Below, piece by piece: positions 10,076 to 19,560 of a stretch of DNA of 64,000 nt. Below the pieces are notes generated by a model that was not told the DNA's origin, did not search any database, and was given only the letters and a program-made list of their open reading frames with translations. The position numbers were made by a program, and so were the translations under genes. The DNA comes from Hortaea werneckii (taxonomy: Eukaryota > Ascomycota > Dothideomycetes > Mycosphaerellales > Teratosphaeriaceae), in the NCBI GenBank assembly GCA_037044905.1, contig JBAOKB010000144.1:1984001-2048000 (forward strand). Reading direction: 5' to 3'. Positions within the stretch are counted from its first letter, which is position 1. Each line of letters begins with the position of its first letter.

Positions 10076-13012
10076 CTACCACTGCACCCTTCCACTTCGG
10101 TACAAGCCCACCATGCCCATGGGCAACAAGCCGGCGTCGACAATTTGAAAGCCGCCGAATCGCTCAATCAGCTCTGGTCCATACATCTCAGCAATCCATT
10201 TCCAGTACGGCTGCATCGATGCCCAATACGTAAGTTTCGTGGCATTTCTAGTTCCGAGACGGTCGGAAAGCTCTTCAAGAGCCATATGGACCGCACCATT
10301 GGTATCGCTTCCAATGGGAAGCTCGCTAGGCCGTTCCAGGAGCTTTGAATAGACGTCCGTCAGGTTATGCTTGGGCCCGTGGTTGAGCTCTTCAGGATAC
10401 TTCATGAAATCTTCAAACGAGAAGAATGAATGCAATTCGTCCCGTTGAGACTCCGGACCCAGCCCTCTATGATCCTTCTTAGTCTTGCCTTCCTCGAAGT
10501 TTCGCTTTGCGCGACGGTAAGCAGCCATTGCAGATTCCTCCCACTCTTTGAAGAGACTTTCGTGATCTTCAACAACCGCGTCGCGGACTTGGAGGAGCGA
10601 GATGAATGGACTTTGAATTTCCAGACCGCCGAGCTCAGTCGGGAGGTAGAAGTAGCCATCTGGTATGTCCGTGACACCATGACGCTCTGCAATTCTCGCT
10701 TTCAAGAAATCTATGAAATTCCCGTCAGCAGAAGAGCCTGAGCCAAACACGCTCTGTTGTATGCGCTGATGTGTGGCAAGCATGTTATCAACATGCTCTC
10801 GCCCAAAACAGTTTGCCGGCTTCCCAAAATTGGATGTGAAGAATGTTGAAGCATAGCTGTTCCAAACCTGAACCCAAGCGAAAACGCTGTTTCCTTTCTC
10901 CGCCAGTTGCCGGCGAAGTTCACCAATATGGGTGTCGACCATTTTCTGATCGATCTCGAAGCGACCAGATTCAGGGTTGAGGTAAAGCATACCCCAACGG
11001 ATCTGGCCTTGAGGCAGGTTTTCATGAAGAGGTGCCTGTTTGATCCCAAGCGACTCCTTGCTACGGTCCCGCTGGATGTGTGCCGCTCCACTACGAGCTT
11101 CATCGAGCTTCAAGCCTACCGTGCGGAGGAAGTCGTTGATATTAGTCCAGGCACCGACACATTTGTCTTCGCTTGCAGACCAGAACCAGAAATCATCGTT
11201 GTGACGCCAGAGAATCTCTCCATCGGCTTTCTGATTTATGATGAAATCAAGGCAGAGCAGTACCACTTCAGCAAAGACCTCGCTCAAGACATGGGAGGCC
11301 GGAGTGCCGGTCTTCCGTGGGCGTGTATGCCCTGGTGCTTCATCTTGGAAGCGCAAGGGTGCTTCCAGGAAGCGTGCAAAAAGCCGAAGCCACTTCTCTG
11401 AGACTCCAAAATAGCCGAGTACGGTCGTGATAGTCTGATGAGGAAGGCTTGGGTAGAGATTGTCGATTTGCGATCGAAAGCACGTGATATCACCTTTCAC
11501 TCTGGTCTGGATCAGCACGTCTGTTGAGAGCAAATGGAGAAGGCCTTGTCTTGCAGCCATCGTGTTTTTAGACGTCCGTATTTCGTCCTCTTCATCCTCG
11601 TCATCCTCGTTGCTCTCCACGTCATCGTCGCTGCTTCCGTCGAAAAGCCCATATCCCATGCTTTCGTCTTCTTCTTCCGAGCTTTCTTCTCGAATGAAAC
11701 GCGGCGCCGAAGGACGTGATGCCCTTGCTGCTGTTTGTTTAGCCCTTGAAAGCTGTTGCGCGGGCTGAGCGAATTCGTTAAAGTCAGCCTCTTCTTCGCC
11801 TTCCGTGCCTTCACTCTCCTGAGTTTCCGAATCAAGGAGCTGGGACAAGAAATAGTCTTTCGCATAGCTTTTCTTCTTGATTGAAATAATCGTGGGGCGT
11901 TTCGATGACTGGCCAAGATAGTGCGATCTCTCCTTGCGCTCAGAATAGCCGATCTCCTGACCTGGCGACTTCCAGACATCCTTGGTCTTTCGGAATTGCC
12001 GAAAGGCAGTCTTGAAGAATACAGACCACTTTACTCCGATGTGTTGCAGAAAGAGCGCCTGCAAGAGATCCTCCTGCATATAAATGTTATACGTGCCATT
12101 GAGCCGTCGACGTTCTTCGAGCAGAACTTCTTCACCCCAGGACCACTCTTGGAATGCAGCTAGCCTCATGTTCAAAACGTCAGCCACCTCACCCAGAACA
12201 GTCTCGTTCTTGTCAAAATCACTGAGTGCCTCTTGCTTATCATCCGAAAGCAAATCGGAAGCTAGCAAGCCCTTAATTGCCAGACGAAGCGTGCGAACGC
12301 TGAAGTTTTCAGACGTGGTGAAATTGCTCTCAAAAGCACTCACCCTCTCTCTCAGCTTCTCGGTGGCCCTAGGTACCACTTTAGGCGAATCGGGGGCCGA
12401 GACTTCGAACACCGTGTCAAGCATGTTTTTGATAGCCGCGGGATCAACATTAGTTTCCTGGAATACAGACTGTTCCCATCGAGCTCGACTTTCCAGCTTC
12501 TTGCTTCCCGACACGTGCTCGAAGTCCGCCATTTCCTCGTCGTCATTTGCGTCGCCTGAGGAAGGCAATCTCTTCGTTGAAAGCCATTCTGTTGTAAGTT
12601 GGCCGTACAGCCAAGCATAGGTATACTTCAGCGATTGCACATCCATGTATCGGAGCAAGGTATTGTGCCACCGCCTCAGAAGCTTGGAGGATACGGTAGG
12701 GTCATATTTTGCCTGGGCTAGAAAGCGATCCAGATTTCTCAAGTCTACTTCCAACTTGGAATCCTTCGTGGTTCCGCGGGCAACTTGGCCGCCAGCAAGC
12801 GTGATGCCGAAGTGTTGTCGGACAATGTCTGAGATGGCTACAAGAGTCCTCGTGAGGTCTTCGTCCCTTTGCGAAAGCGCAATACAGCGCTGGCGGTGAT
12901 ACTCAAAGCGATCCCGCTTTTTAGACAGCTCGGAGAGCTTAGTGCTGGTGATCTCTTGCAAGGTTTGAGAGAATAGGCTGCCGTGGGAAGTCATGGTTGA
13001 AGGAGCCGTCAA
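10076..13012 (-). CDS. Cellular reverse-transcriptase-related protein (RVT family)
   Basis: Single-exon gene of 978 residues matching the domestic, non-transposon reverse-transcriptase genes (RVT) of fungi, rotifers and some bacteria. There is no LTR, integrase or gag nearby. The N-terminus (about 15-65) is helical and coiled-coil-like. A helical region follows to about 380, then a long acidic insertion (about 395-480) before the catalytic palm, as is usual for this family. Palm motifs: motif A around LYPSLPH (519-525), motif B RKTGTPASHVLSE (566-578) and motif C HNDDFWFW (604-611), with the two Asp of the catalytic pair at 606-607. The residue that lines up with the motif-A catalytic Asp appears to be Gln515 (CAA at 11470-11468), with an Asp two places later. 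The start at 13012 has a second ATG six codons on. The family is reported to polymerise nucleotides, but its cellular role is unsettled. Confidence 0.75.
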   Translation of the reverse strand: MTAPSTMTSHGSLFSQTLQEITSTKLSELSKKRDRFEYHRQRCIALSQRDEDLTRTLVAISDIVRQHFGITLAGGQVARGTTKDSKLEVDLRNLDRFLAQAKYDPTVSSKLLRRWHNTLLRYMDVQSLKYTYAWLYGQLTTEWLSTKRLPSSGDANDDEEMADFEHVSGSKKLESRARWEQSVFQETNVDPAAIKNMLDTVFEVSAPDSPKVVPRATEKLRERVSAFESNFTTSENFSVRTLRLAIKGLLASDLLSDDKQEALSDFDKNETVLGEVADVLNMRLAAFQEWSWGEEVLLEERRRLNGTYNIYMQEDLLQALFLQHIGVKWSVFFKTAFRQFRKTKDVWKSPGQEIGYSERKERSHYLGQSSKRPTIISIKKKSYAKDYFLSQLLDSETQESEGTEGEEEADFNEFAQPAQQLSRAKQTAARASRPSAPRFIREESSEEEDESMGYGLFDGSSDDDVESNEDDEDEEDEIRTSKNTMAARQGLLHLLSTDVLIQTRVKGDITCFRSQIDNLYPSLPHQTITTVLGYFGVSEKWLRLFARFLEAPLRFQDEAPGHTRPRKTGTPASHVLSEVFAEVVLLCLDFIINQKADGEILWRHNDDFWFWSASEDKCVGAWTNINDFLRTVGLKLDEARSGAAHIQRDRSKESLGIKQAPLHENLPQGQIRWGMLYLNPESGRFEIDQKMVDTHIGELRRQLAEKGNSVFAWVQVWNSYASTFFTSNFGKPANCFGREHVDNMLATHQRIQQSVFGSGSSADGNFIDFLKARIAERHGVTDIPDGYFYLPTELGGLEIQSPFISLLQVRDAVVEDHESLFKEWEESAMAAYRRAKRNFEEGKTKKDHRGLGPESQRDELHSFFSFEDFMKYPEELNHGPKHNLTDVYSKLLERPSELPIGSDTNGAVHMALEELSDRLGTRNATKLTYWASMQPYWKWIAEMYGPELIERFGGFQIVDAGLLPMGMVGLYRSGRVQW

Positions 13013-13960
13013 GGTCCCACGTTGGGCTTACTTCGAGTCTTTCAATGGATCCGCGGTCAACGAGGAGTGGGTAGGTAGTAGTGTAGTGGAGAAGTTTCGT
13101 GGCATTGTTCGCGAACGAAGCTCGCAAGTCTACCTACCTAAGTACTACATACGAGCTTCTAGGCAACAGCCCGAGCCGTCTTTGCTGCCTTGATATCAGG
13201 GACGGCAATCCGCTTTGTGAGTCGATGGAAGGATTCCACCGGTGAGTAACTGCAGGGGAGGACGCAGTCATACATGTGTGTGAGACCGGTGAAATCCTGT
13301 CACCGGTTTGAGCTCTTCGGGTAATTGACTTCGGTACCATTCAACCAATATTTTACGAAATTTGAGCAAAATTGCCACCGACACAGCAAATTCAGTGTAA
13401 CGGATTGCGCGGCCATCCAAATGGTCAACACATCGTTCCGAATACGCACCCTTGAACACAGGTCCAACGTGTCTTTGCGAATTTCACAAGTGTCGAGCGG
13501 TGCAGGGCTTGAAAGCTCGATGTGAGCCAAAGCATTGCTGATGGACATTGATGTCTACTGCAATGTCGCTGATCTCCCAGCAGCTGCGAGCTCTGCAGCT
13601 CAATATTCCCTGTCACGGCACGATTTTGCTGGATGCCAGAGGTTAAAAGGCGGGTTAGGGATGCTTGAGTGCATCGGACAGATATCGCAGCAGATCACAG
13701 CGCACGACGATTCTAGTTCGGCCATGGAAAAGCGGCAACGACTTCTCGAGCTGATGATTCTCTACGTCACAGAAACAGCCTCTTCTCGTTGAGGTACATT
13801 CACTTCCTTAGGATGCTGAAGTGGCTATGTCACACGTCGACGACGTGAGAAACGTGTGGTATCTTTGCATGATTGCGTGGCATGCAGTGTGGCTCCCCTC
13901 GCAACGAGGTCTACCATAGAATCATGACATGGCTATGGCGTCTACGAGCAAATCCCAGCT
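13013..13960. other. Intergenic region before the satellite
   Basis: Contains the RVT promoter. No gene is supported. A stretch near 13296-13320 (TCACCGGTTTGAGCTCTT) weakly resembles part of the Gypsy LTR. Confidence 0.35.
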
Positions 13961-15122
13961 GCCCAGGTGGGCAAAGATGTTTTATCATACGGAAGTCCTC
14001 TACAGCTGCACTTTGCGATCAAGGATTTTCAGGGAGGAGAAAACGAGGTTCGTAGGACGGAAGTCCTATATGGTTGTATATTGCGGCGGTGCTCTTCAAA
14101 GGCGGAGTGGGTAAGTAATAGCTATTGCGCCACTCTCTACTTCTGATACCACGGCTTATAGTACGAGAGGTCTCTACAGTGCGGTCTCCAGTGTCTTGAG
14201 ATGGGTTGGCCTAGGATTCCATTAACAATTTCCATTGGCCATGCTCAACATCAGTAACGGAGTCCCATACCATCGACGTCCTCTAAGGTTGCAGCTTGCG
14301 CACAGCAGCTTCGGGGGACGAGGCGGATTCAGACCTGCGATAGCCTAACACTTTGCGAACCTTACACTACGGACGTCCCCTATGGTTCCCCTTCACAAGC
14401 AACAGCTTTAGGGAATGAGGAGGATTGAGACCTGCGATGTTCTGCCTCTTAACTCGGACCTGATACTGCGGACGTCCCCTACAGTCCCAGTCTGCGAGCA
14501 GGTTCTTCTAGGGATAAGGTGGCGCGCAATTCTCTATGGCGGCCACGAAATCTCGAAGCGCGGGAGCCCTTCACGGTTAGAGGTTGAAGAGCAGCAGTCT
14601 TTGGGACGCGGCGGCTTAGTCTTGTAGGAGCACATGTTAAGCTGTTCGATGCCTCGTGCGCGTTCTCTCTCCTTCCGTTTGCACGTGCTAGCTCCATGTG
14701 GTTTTAGGTTTTCTAAATAGGCCTAAGGCATTGGCAGTTTAGATAATAACTCTTTAACTTAGCTACTAAATAGATAATTAATTATACGTATTTATTTATA
14801 GACAGACATATATAATAGACGCTAGCTTAGCTACTTAATGCCTTTACTTATATACTACCTTTTCTAATAGTACTAACATTTAAGAATATCTAAACAGTAT
14901 TACTAAAGACTTAAGCTAAATTACTTTAAGCTCTTCTTTTTATAGATATTTTTAATAGTACTATAGTCCTCTATAGTTCTCTATTCTATATTAGTTTTCT
15001 TAGGGATAAGATAACTTTATAGTTTTCTCCTTCCTAAAGATATGTTTAAAAGTACTATAGATCTTTATAGTTCTATATTCTATATTTTTTTTTTTTTAGG
15101 GATATAGATATATTAAGTAGAT
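13960..15122. repeat. Left part of a ~97-bp tandem satellite (degenerate)
   Basis: The core GGACGTCCCCTA and variants recur at a steady spacing: 14274, 14371 and 14470 (97 and 99 nt apart) in readable DNA. After about 14.7 kb the same core appears AT-shifted (ATAGTCCTCTATAG at 14962, ATAGATCTTTATAG at 15057, 95 nt apart). The second half of the unit carries a TTCTTAGGGATAAGG-like segment. Base changes toward the right are C to T and G to A, as expected for RIP. No coding capacity is seen. Confidence 0.7.
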
Positions 15123-15127
15123 ATTTC
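15123..15127. repeat. Target-site duplication ATTTC (left)
   Basis: A five-base direct repeat matching the five bases right after the other LTR (21926-21930). Confidence 0.85.
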
Positions 15128-15529
15128 TGTTGCGACCCTACGAAGTAGTGTCACGGGTTTAGAGCTCTTTGGAACAGATGTGTCAAGACAACTGGGTTGT
15201 GGGATAACTGATTGTGACAAGGCTGTTGGGTCTCTACCTAACAGTCGGATTGCAACATGAGTTGAACACACGAACTCCTAATGAGAAACGTGCCTAGTTA
15301 TATACATAAGAGATTCGTGTCTTCATGCATCTGATCGCCTGGTCGCTCAGCGATCAGTCGCTCAGTGATCGCTCGGTCGCTCGTCGACCAGTCGACCACT
15401 TGCATATATGCAGTCAGTCGCCTGCCAAGGCAGCGCTCACTTGCATACTGGTCACGTGACCCTTGTCTCCTCTGGCCCCTACTGGCCAATCGCTTCGGGT
15501 CTGACCGTCTCGTGACCGTGCTCGTAACA
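15128..15529 (-). repeat. 3' LTR of the intact Gypsy element
   Basis: 402 bp, identical by eye to 21524-21925. In element orientation it begins TGTTACGAGC and ends GGTCGCAACA. It contains short GATCGCTCGGTCGCTC-like internal repeats. Confidence 0.95.
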
Positions 15530-15626
15530 CCATCCCCCTTTCAGCCTAGCTTCGTCCCTGAAGCTTATGATGTCGCTGTCCCCCGCGTTCCTTTTGTAAC
15601 AGTTTGTAGCAGTCTTTCTTCCTACG

Positions 15627-16139
15627 ATGTCTCTGCAACCAGAAACTTCTTCTTCCAAGAAAAGACGCTCGCGTCTGGCTGCCGAAATTGAAAGGAACGG
15701 TCGTCCTGTCTTCTTCCCGTGTGAACGTTGTTCTACACACAACCATCTTTGCATCATCATGTCGAACTCAACCAACCTTCGGTGTTCCGAATGCGTCCGT
15801 CAAGGCAAGAAATGCGTCAACATGTCTTGGGAATCCTTAGACCGAACTCGGGAGGAGTACCAGCGCAAGGTGGATGAGGATGAAGAGTTGTTGGCTACCG
15901 TGATGGCTCGGTTAATGCGAAACAAGAAGATTCTTCGTCAAGCTGAAGGTCGGGCGGCTCGGAAAGCCGAATGCCTTGCGTCGGAAATGGATGCAGAGGG
16001 CGCGTTTGAGGCTGAAGAGAATTGTCCTGCGGCGGCTGCTACTGTGGGCCTTACTCCCCTGATGATGGAGACCCTGGGGAATGTGGATCAATCCCTTTCC
16101 TTCTCCGGTGGTACTGGTGTAGCAACTTCGGGCAATTAA
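15627..16139 (+). CDS. Antisense ORF in the Gypsy element with Zn2Cys6-like spacing
   Basis: A 170-residue ATG-started frame on the strand opposite gag-pol, between the 3' LTR and the pol stop. It overlaps the pol 3' end tail-to-tail by 89 nt. Residues about 32-61 have six Cys spaced C-X2-C-X6-C-X10-C-X2-C-X6-C, which fits the fungal binuclear zinc-cluster pattern. A charged, probably helical segment (about 70-120) follows, as a linker or dimerisation helix would. The basic stretch before the cluster (KKRRSR) could serve as a nuclear signal. The RIP-mutated relative at about 23.47-24.06 kb has a divergent, broken counterpart in the same place. Function is unknown. Binding DNA of the element or host is an inference from cysteine spacing only. 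Confidence 0.65.
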   Translation: MSLQPETSSSKKRRSRLAAEIERNGRPVFFPCERCSTHNHLCIIMSNSTNLRCSECVRQGKKCVNMSWESLDRTREEYQRKVDEDEELLATVMARLMRNKKILRQAEGRAARKAECLASEMDAEGAFEAEENCPAAAATVGLTPLMMETLGNVDQSLSFSGGTGVATSGN

Positions 16140-19100
16140 GATTGGTAAGTGGTTCCCATGTATTTTCGTCGCTGGGGTATCCTTTCCACTTGATGAGGTA
16201 TCGCTGACTATTCCTGTCGTAGTCTACGATCTTTTCGACTTCATACTCGTCGTCTTCTTGCTCCTGGTAGTGGAACGTGGTTTGCAGCGTGGCGCTGGGG
16301 TGTGCGGGTTCCAACAAGGATATGTGGAACACTGGATGGATCTTTGCGTCCGGTGGAAGCTCGAGTCGGTAGCTGACTGTGCCCTTCTGTTCGGCAATCA
16401 AAAATGGTCCGACTTTGACGTGATCCAGTTTCTTCGTTCTTCGCTTTGTTTTCAGGTTCTTCGTCAGAAGATATACCTTATCCCCCTTCTTAAGTTGAGG
16501 TGCCGTTTTTGATTCTTTGAATCTCTGTTTCTGGATTCGCTGTTGCGAATGTCGGATTGCATCTCGGGCTGTGGTGTGTGCCTTCTGCAATTCCTCTGCC
16601 ATTATTATGGCTTTGTCGGCTTTTATTGATGTTCTCGGTTCCATGAACATGTTGGGTGCTTTTCCATAATTAAGGAAAAATGGCGATTCTCTCGTTGTCT
16701 CTGATGCGTTATTGTTTAACGCCAGTTGCGCCATTGGTAACAATGAAACCCAATTGTTTTGTGCGTAATTGACGTAGTGCCGTAAATATGCTTCGAGTGA
16801 CTGATTTGTCCTTTCAGTCTGACCATCTGTCTCTGGGTGGAATGCTGTCGATAACTTGTGCTTGATTCCAATTTGTCCCATAAGAGATTTCCAGAAATTC
16901 GATGTGAACAGCTTATCTCTGTCTGTGATGAAGCTTTCTGGAATTCCATGATGTCTGATTAGCCTGTCCAGTACGAGGTATGCGAGTTCCATAGCTGCCA
17001 TTGATTCCTTGCACGGTATGAAATGTGCATACTTGGTCAAGGTGTCTACCATGACAAGTATTGAATCGTAGACGACTCCTGTTGCGGGGTCCTTGGATGC
17101 CGGTAACTTCGTGATGAAGTCCATTGTGACTTCTCTCCATGGTGTATCCGAGGGTTCTCGGAACTGGAGATTGCCATATTTCGCATGTCGTGATGCCTTA
17201 TTCTTCTGGCAACTGTCGCACTGTTTGATGTAGTCGGCAACCTTCTTCCGCATCTGTGGGAAGGTAAAGTTTCGTCTAATCAAATCTGTTGTTCTGGCTA
17301 TTCCTGGGTGTCCTGTTGTTTGGCTATCATGGTGGTCTTTGATGCATTCGTGTTCCTTTGCTGGTGGAACCTGGTACTTCCCATGTTCGATGGGGAACTC
17401 TTCTTGTTCATCTCGTAGAACTCGGAGTATGTTGTTAAACTCTTGTGTATCTGTGGTAAGGCTTCCGTCCTTGTTGACTTTGAGCAATGTTTTCTTGTTC
17501 TGCTCCTTGCCTTCCATGTAGTCGCTTCTTCTGCTTAGCGCATCTGCGCGCCCATTGTCTTTTCCTGGTGTATACTGGATATCGAACTTGTATTGTCCGA
17601 GTAGCTCTGACCATCTACAATGTCGACGTGATAGATCCTTGGTAGTTGTAAAGTATTGAAGGTTCTTGTGGTCGGTGTATATCGTCAGTCCTGTAGCTCC
17701 TTCGCAGTAAACTCTCCAGTGTCGCAATGCTGCAACAATCGCTAACAGTTCTTTGTCGTAAATCTCGTAGTTCTGTTCCGCTGGCGTCATTTTCCTTGAG
17801 TAATACGCCACTGGGTGTCTTTTGCCATCATGTTCTTGAGTGATGCAAGCACCTATTGCTAAGTCGGATGCGTCGGTTTCGACTTGTACTGGTTTCTTCG
17901 TATCGAATAGCATGAGTGTTGGTGACTGTATACATGCTTTCTTGAGTTGTTGGAATGCTTTCTGTTGTTTCTCCGTCCATACGAACTTGGTGTCCTTCTT
18001 CGTAAGACTCGTGAGTGGGATTGCAAGTTTGGAGTATCCTTCAACAAACTTTCTGTTGTAGTTCGCGAGTCCCAGAAAGGCTTGGATTTCTGTGACGTTC
18101 TTCGGTGTTGGCCATTCCTTGATGGATTGTACTTTCTTTGGGTCCATCTTGATTCCAGTAGTATTGATGATGAATCCTAGGAATTCGATTTCCTTCTTGT
18201 AGAATTCACATTTCTCGGGTGCGGTCTTGAAGTCCACTGTGCTAAGTCGTTCTAGCACTGCTTGTACGTCTTTGGTGTGTTGTTCTCGGCTTCCGCGGGT
18301 GAAGATTAAGATGTCATCGACATAGGCTATCGTTGTAATGTCGAGTAGGTCTCGTAACACATCGTTGACGAGTTGCTGACACGTCGCTGGGGCGTTCGTA
18401 AGTCCCATTGGCATGACTCGAAATTGATAGAGTCCATAGCGCGTCCTGAAGGCTGTTTTCCATTCTTCTCCCTTAGCCATTCGTACGGCGTAGAATGCGT
18501 CTCGTAGATCAATCTTGGAATACCAGTTTGCTCCGGTAAGTCGATCTTGCATTTCTTCGATGTTAGGTAGTGGATATCGGTTCTTGACCGTGACTTCATT
18601 GAGTCGTCGATAGTCGATTACCATTCGCAGTTTTCCTCCTTTCTTTGGAACGAACATTGCTGGTGAAGCGGCTGGCGATTGAGATTTCTCTATCCATCCC
18701 TTGTCGCTCTTTTCTTTCAGCCATCGTCGTTGCTCTTCGAGCTCTTTTTCGGATAACCTGTATAGTGGCCCCCATGGTGGATCTTTGCCGGGCTGAAGTT
18801 GTATTCGGTGATCCCATGGTTGATGTCTAGGTAAGGCGGCTAATCCTTCCTCTTCCTGGAAGAGCGGTTTCCATTTCTTAAACTCTTCAGGGATCTCTGG
18901 AGGTGCGTTAGTTCTCCTTTTATCTCTCACCTCGTGACCTGGCTGGGCTGGCTCAGTGTCTGTGGAGACCATCTCCTTGCCGTTTTTGTCGGAGTATGTT
19001 ATCGGTTGACGTTCTAATTCGCAGAACTGTCTTTCCTCATCTACCATCGCACGCTGTCGATGTATAGGGTGGATGTCGGTAGCGCAACCGCATCGCTCAA

Positions 19101-19560
19101 ACTTGAGTACTCTTTTCCTCCAATCTATCAGAGGGTTGTGCTTTTCCAACCAAGGTGTCCCCATCACGACATCGTGACTGGCCATGTCAACGATATCCAG
19201 GCTGACAGTCTCGTGGTGCTGTTGGATAGCTAGGACTAGCGGCATTGTTTCGCTGTCCACTTCGGATAGGGATGATCCATCTGCGACCATCAACTCGTAT
19301 CCGCCGTCTTTCTTTCGTCGGGTGGCGATCCCGTTTCGCTGGACAAAGCTGGTCGATATAAAGTTTCCGCTGGCTCCGGAATCGATCATAGCTTGTGTCG
19401 TATGTCCATTGACAATGCATTTGGTACGGAATACCGGTGCTGCTGATGCTGTGGGAGCTTCGATAATGTTTACTTCCTGGCGACTGCTCCTGTCGGCAGG
19501 GATCCTTCGTTTTTTGAATAGTATCCTGGCGAGTTGGCATCTTCGAGACAGACTTCCCAA
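16051..19560 (-). CDS. pol: Gypsy Pol polyprotein (PR-RT-RNaseH-IN-chromodomain)
   Basis: Open frame of 1169 codons without an ATG at its head: the frame opens at a TTG directly after a TGA and overlaps gag by 374 nt in the +1 frame. Domains in order: aspartic protease MIDSGASGNFIS (about 58-69); reverse transcriptase with motif A KIDLRDAF and YVDD at about 413-416; RNase H starting VETDASDLAIGA (about 560); integrase with an HHCC zinc finger ending QCDSCQKNK (about 740-786) and the DDE triad at about D813, D879 and E915; and a C-terminal chromodomain (about 1090-1145, VEKIVDYDRNSQRYLIKWKG). The chromodomain places it in the chromoviruses. Likely made as a Gag-Pol fusion by frameshifting. No inactivating change is seen. 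Confidence 0.93.
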   Translation of the reverse strand: MGSLSRRCQLARILFKKRRIPADRSSRQEVNIIEAPTASAAPVFRTKCIVNGHTTQAMIDSGASGNFISTSFVQRNGIATRRKKDGGYELMVADGSSLSEVDSETMPLVLAIQQHHETVSLDIVDMASHDVVMGTPWLEKHNPLIDWRKRVLKFERCGCATDIHPIHRQRAMVDEERQFCELERQPITYSDKNGKEMVSTDTEPAQPGHEVRDKRRTNAPPEIPEEFKKWKPLFQEEEGLAALPRHQPWDHRIQLQPGKDPPWGPLYRLSEKELEEQRRWLKEKSDKGWIEKSQSPAASPAMFVPKKGGKLRMVIDYRRLNEVTVKNRYPLPNIEEMQDRLTGANWYSKIDLRDAFYAVRMAKGEEWKTAFRTRYGLYQFRVMPMGLTNAPATCQQLVNDVLRDLLDITTIAYVDDILIFTRGSREQHTKDVQAVLERLSTVDFKTAPEKCEFYKKEIEFLGFIINTTGIKMDPKKVQSIKEWPTPKNVTEIQAFLGLANYNRKFVEGYSKLAIPLTSLTKKDTKFVWTEKQQKAFQQLKKACIQSPTLMLFDTKKPVQVETDASDLAIGACITQEHDGKRHPVAYYSRKMTPAEQNYEIYDKELLAIVAALRHWRVYCEGATGLTIYTDHKNLQYFTTTKDLSRRHCRWSELLGQYKFDIQYTPGKDNGRADALSRRSDYMEGKEQNKKTLLKVNKDGSLTTDTQEFNNILRVLRDEQEEFPIEHGKYQVPPAKEHECIKDHHDSQTTGHPGIARTTDLIRRNFTFPQMRKKVADYIKQCDSCQKNKASRHAKYGNLQFREPSDTPWREVTMDFITKLPASKDPATGVVYDSILVMVDTLTKYAHFIPCKESMAAMELAYLVLDRLIRHHGIPESFITDRDKLFTSNFWKSLMGQIGIKHKLSTAFHPETDGQTERTNQSLEAYLRHYVNYAQNNWVSLLPMAQLALNNNASETTRESPFFLNYGKAPNMFMEPRTSIKADKAIIMAEELQKAHTTARDAIRHSQQRIQKQRFKESKTAPQLKKGDKVYLLTKNLKTKRRTKKLDHVKVGPFLIAEQKGTVSYRLELPPDAKIHPVFHISLLEPAHPSATLQTTFHYQEQEDDEYEVEKIVDYDRNSQRYLIKWKGYPSDENTWEPLTNLNCPKLLHQYHRRRKGIDPHSPGSPSSGE

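Noticed and set aside
15298..15489. 63-codon frame present in both LTRs (also 21694-21885)
   Set aside because: Identical only because the LTRs are identical. No domain, and it spans LTR control sequence.
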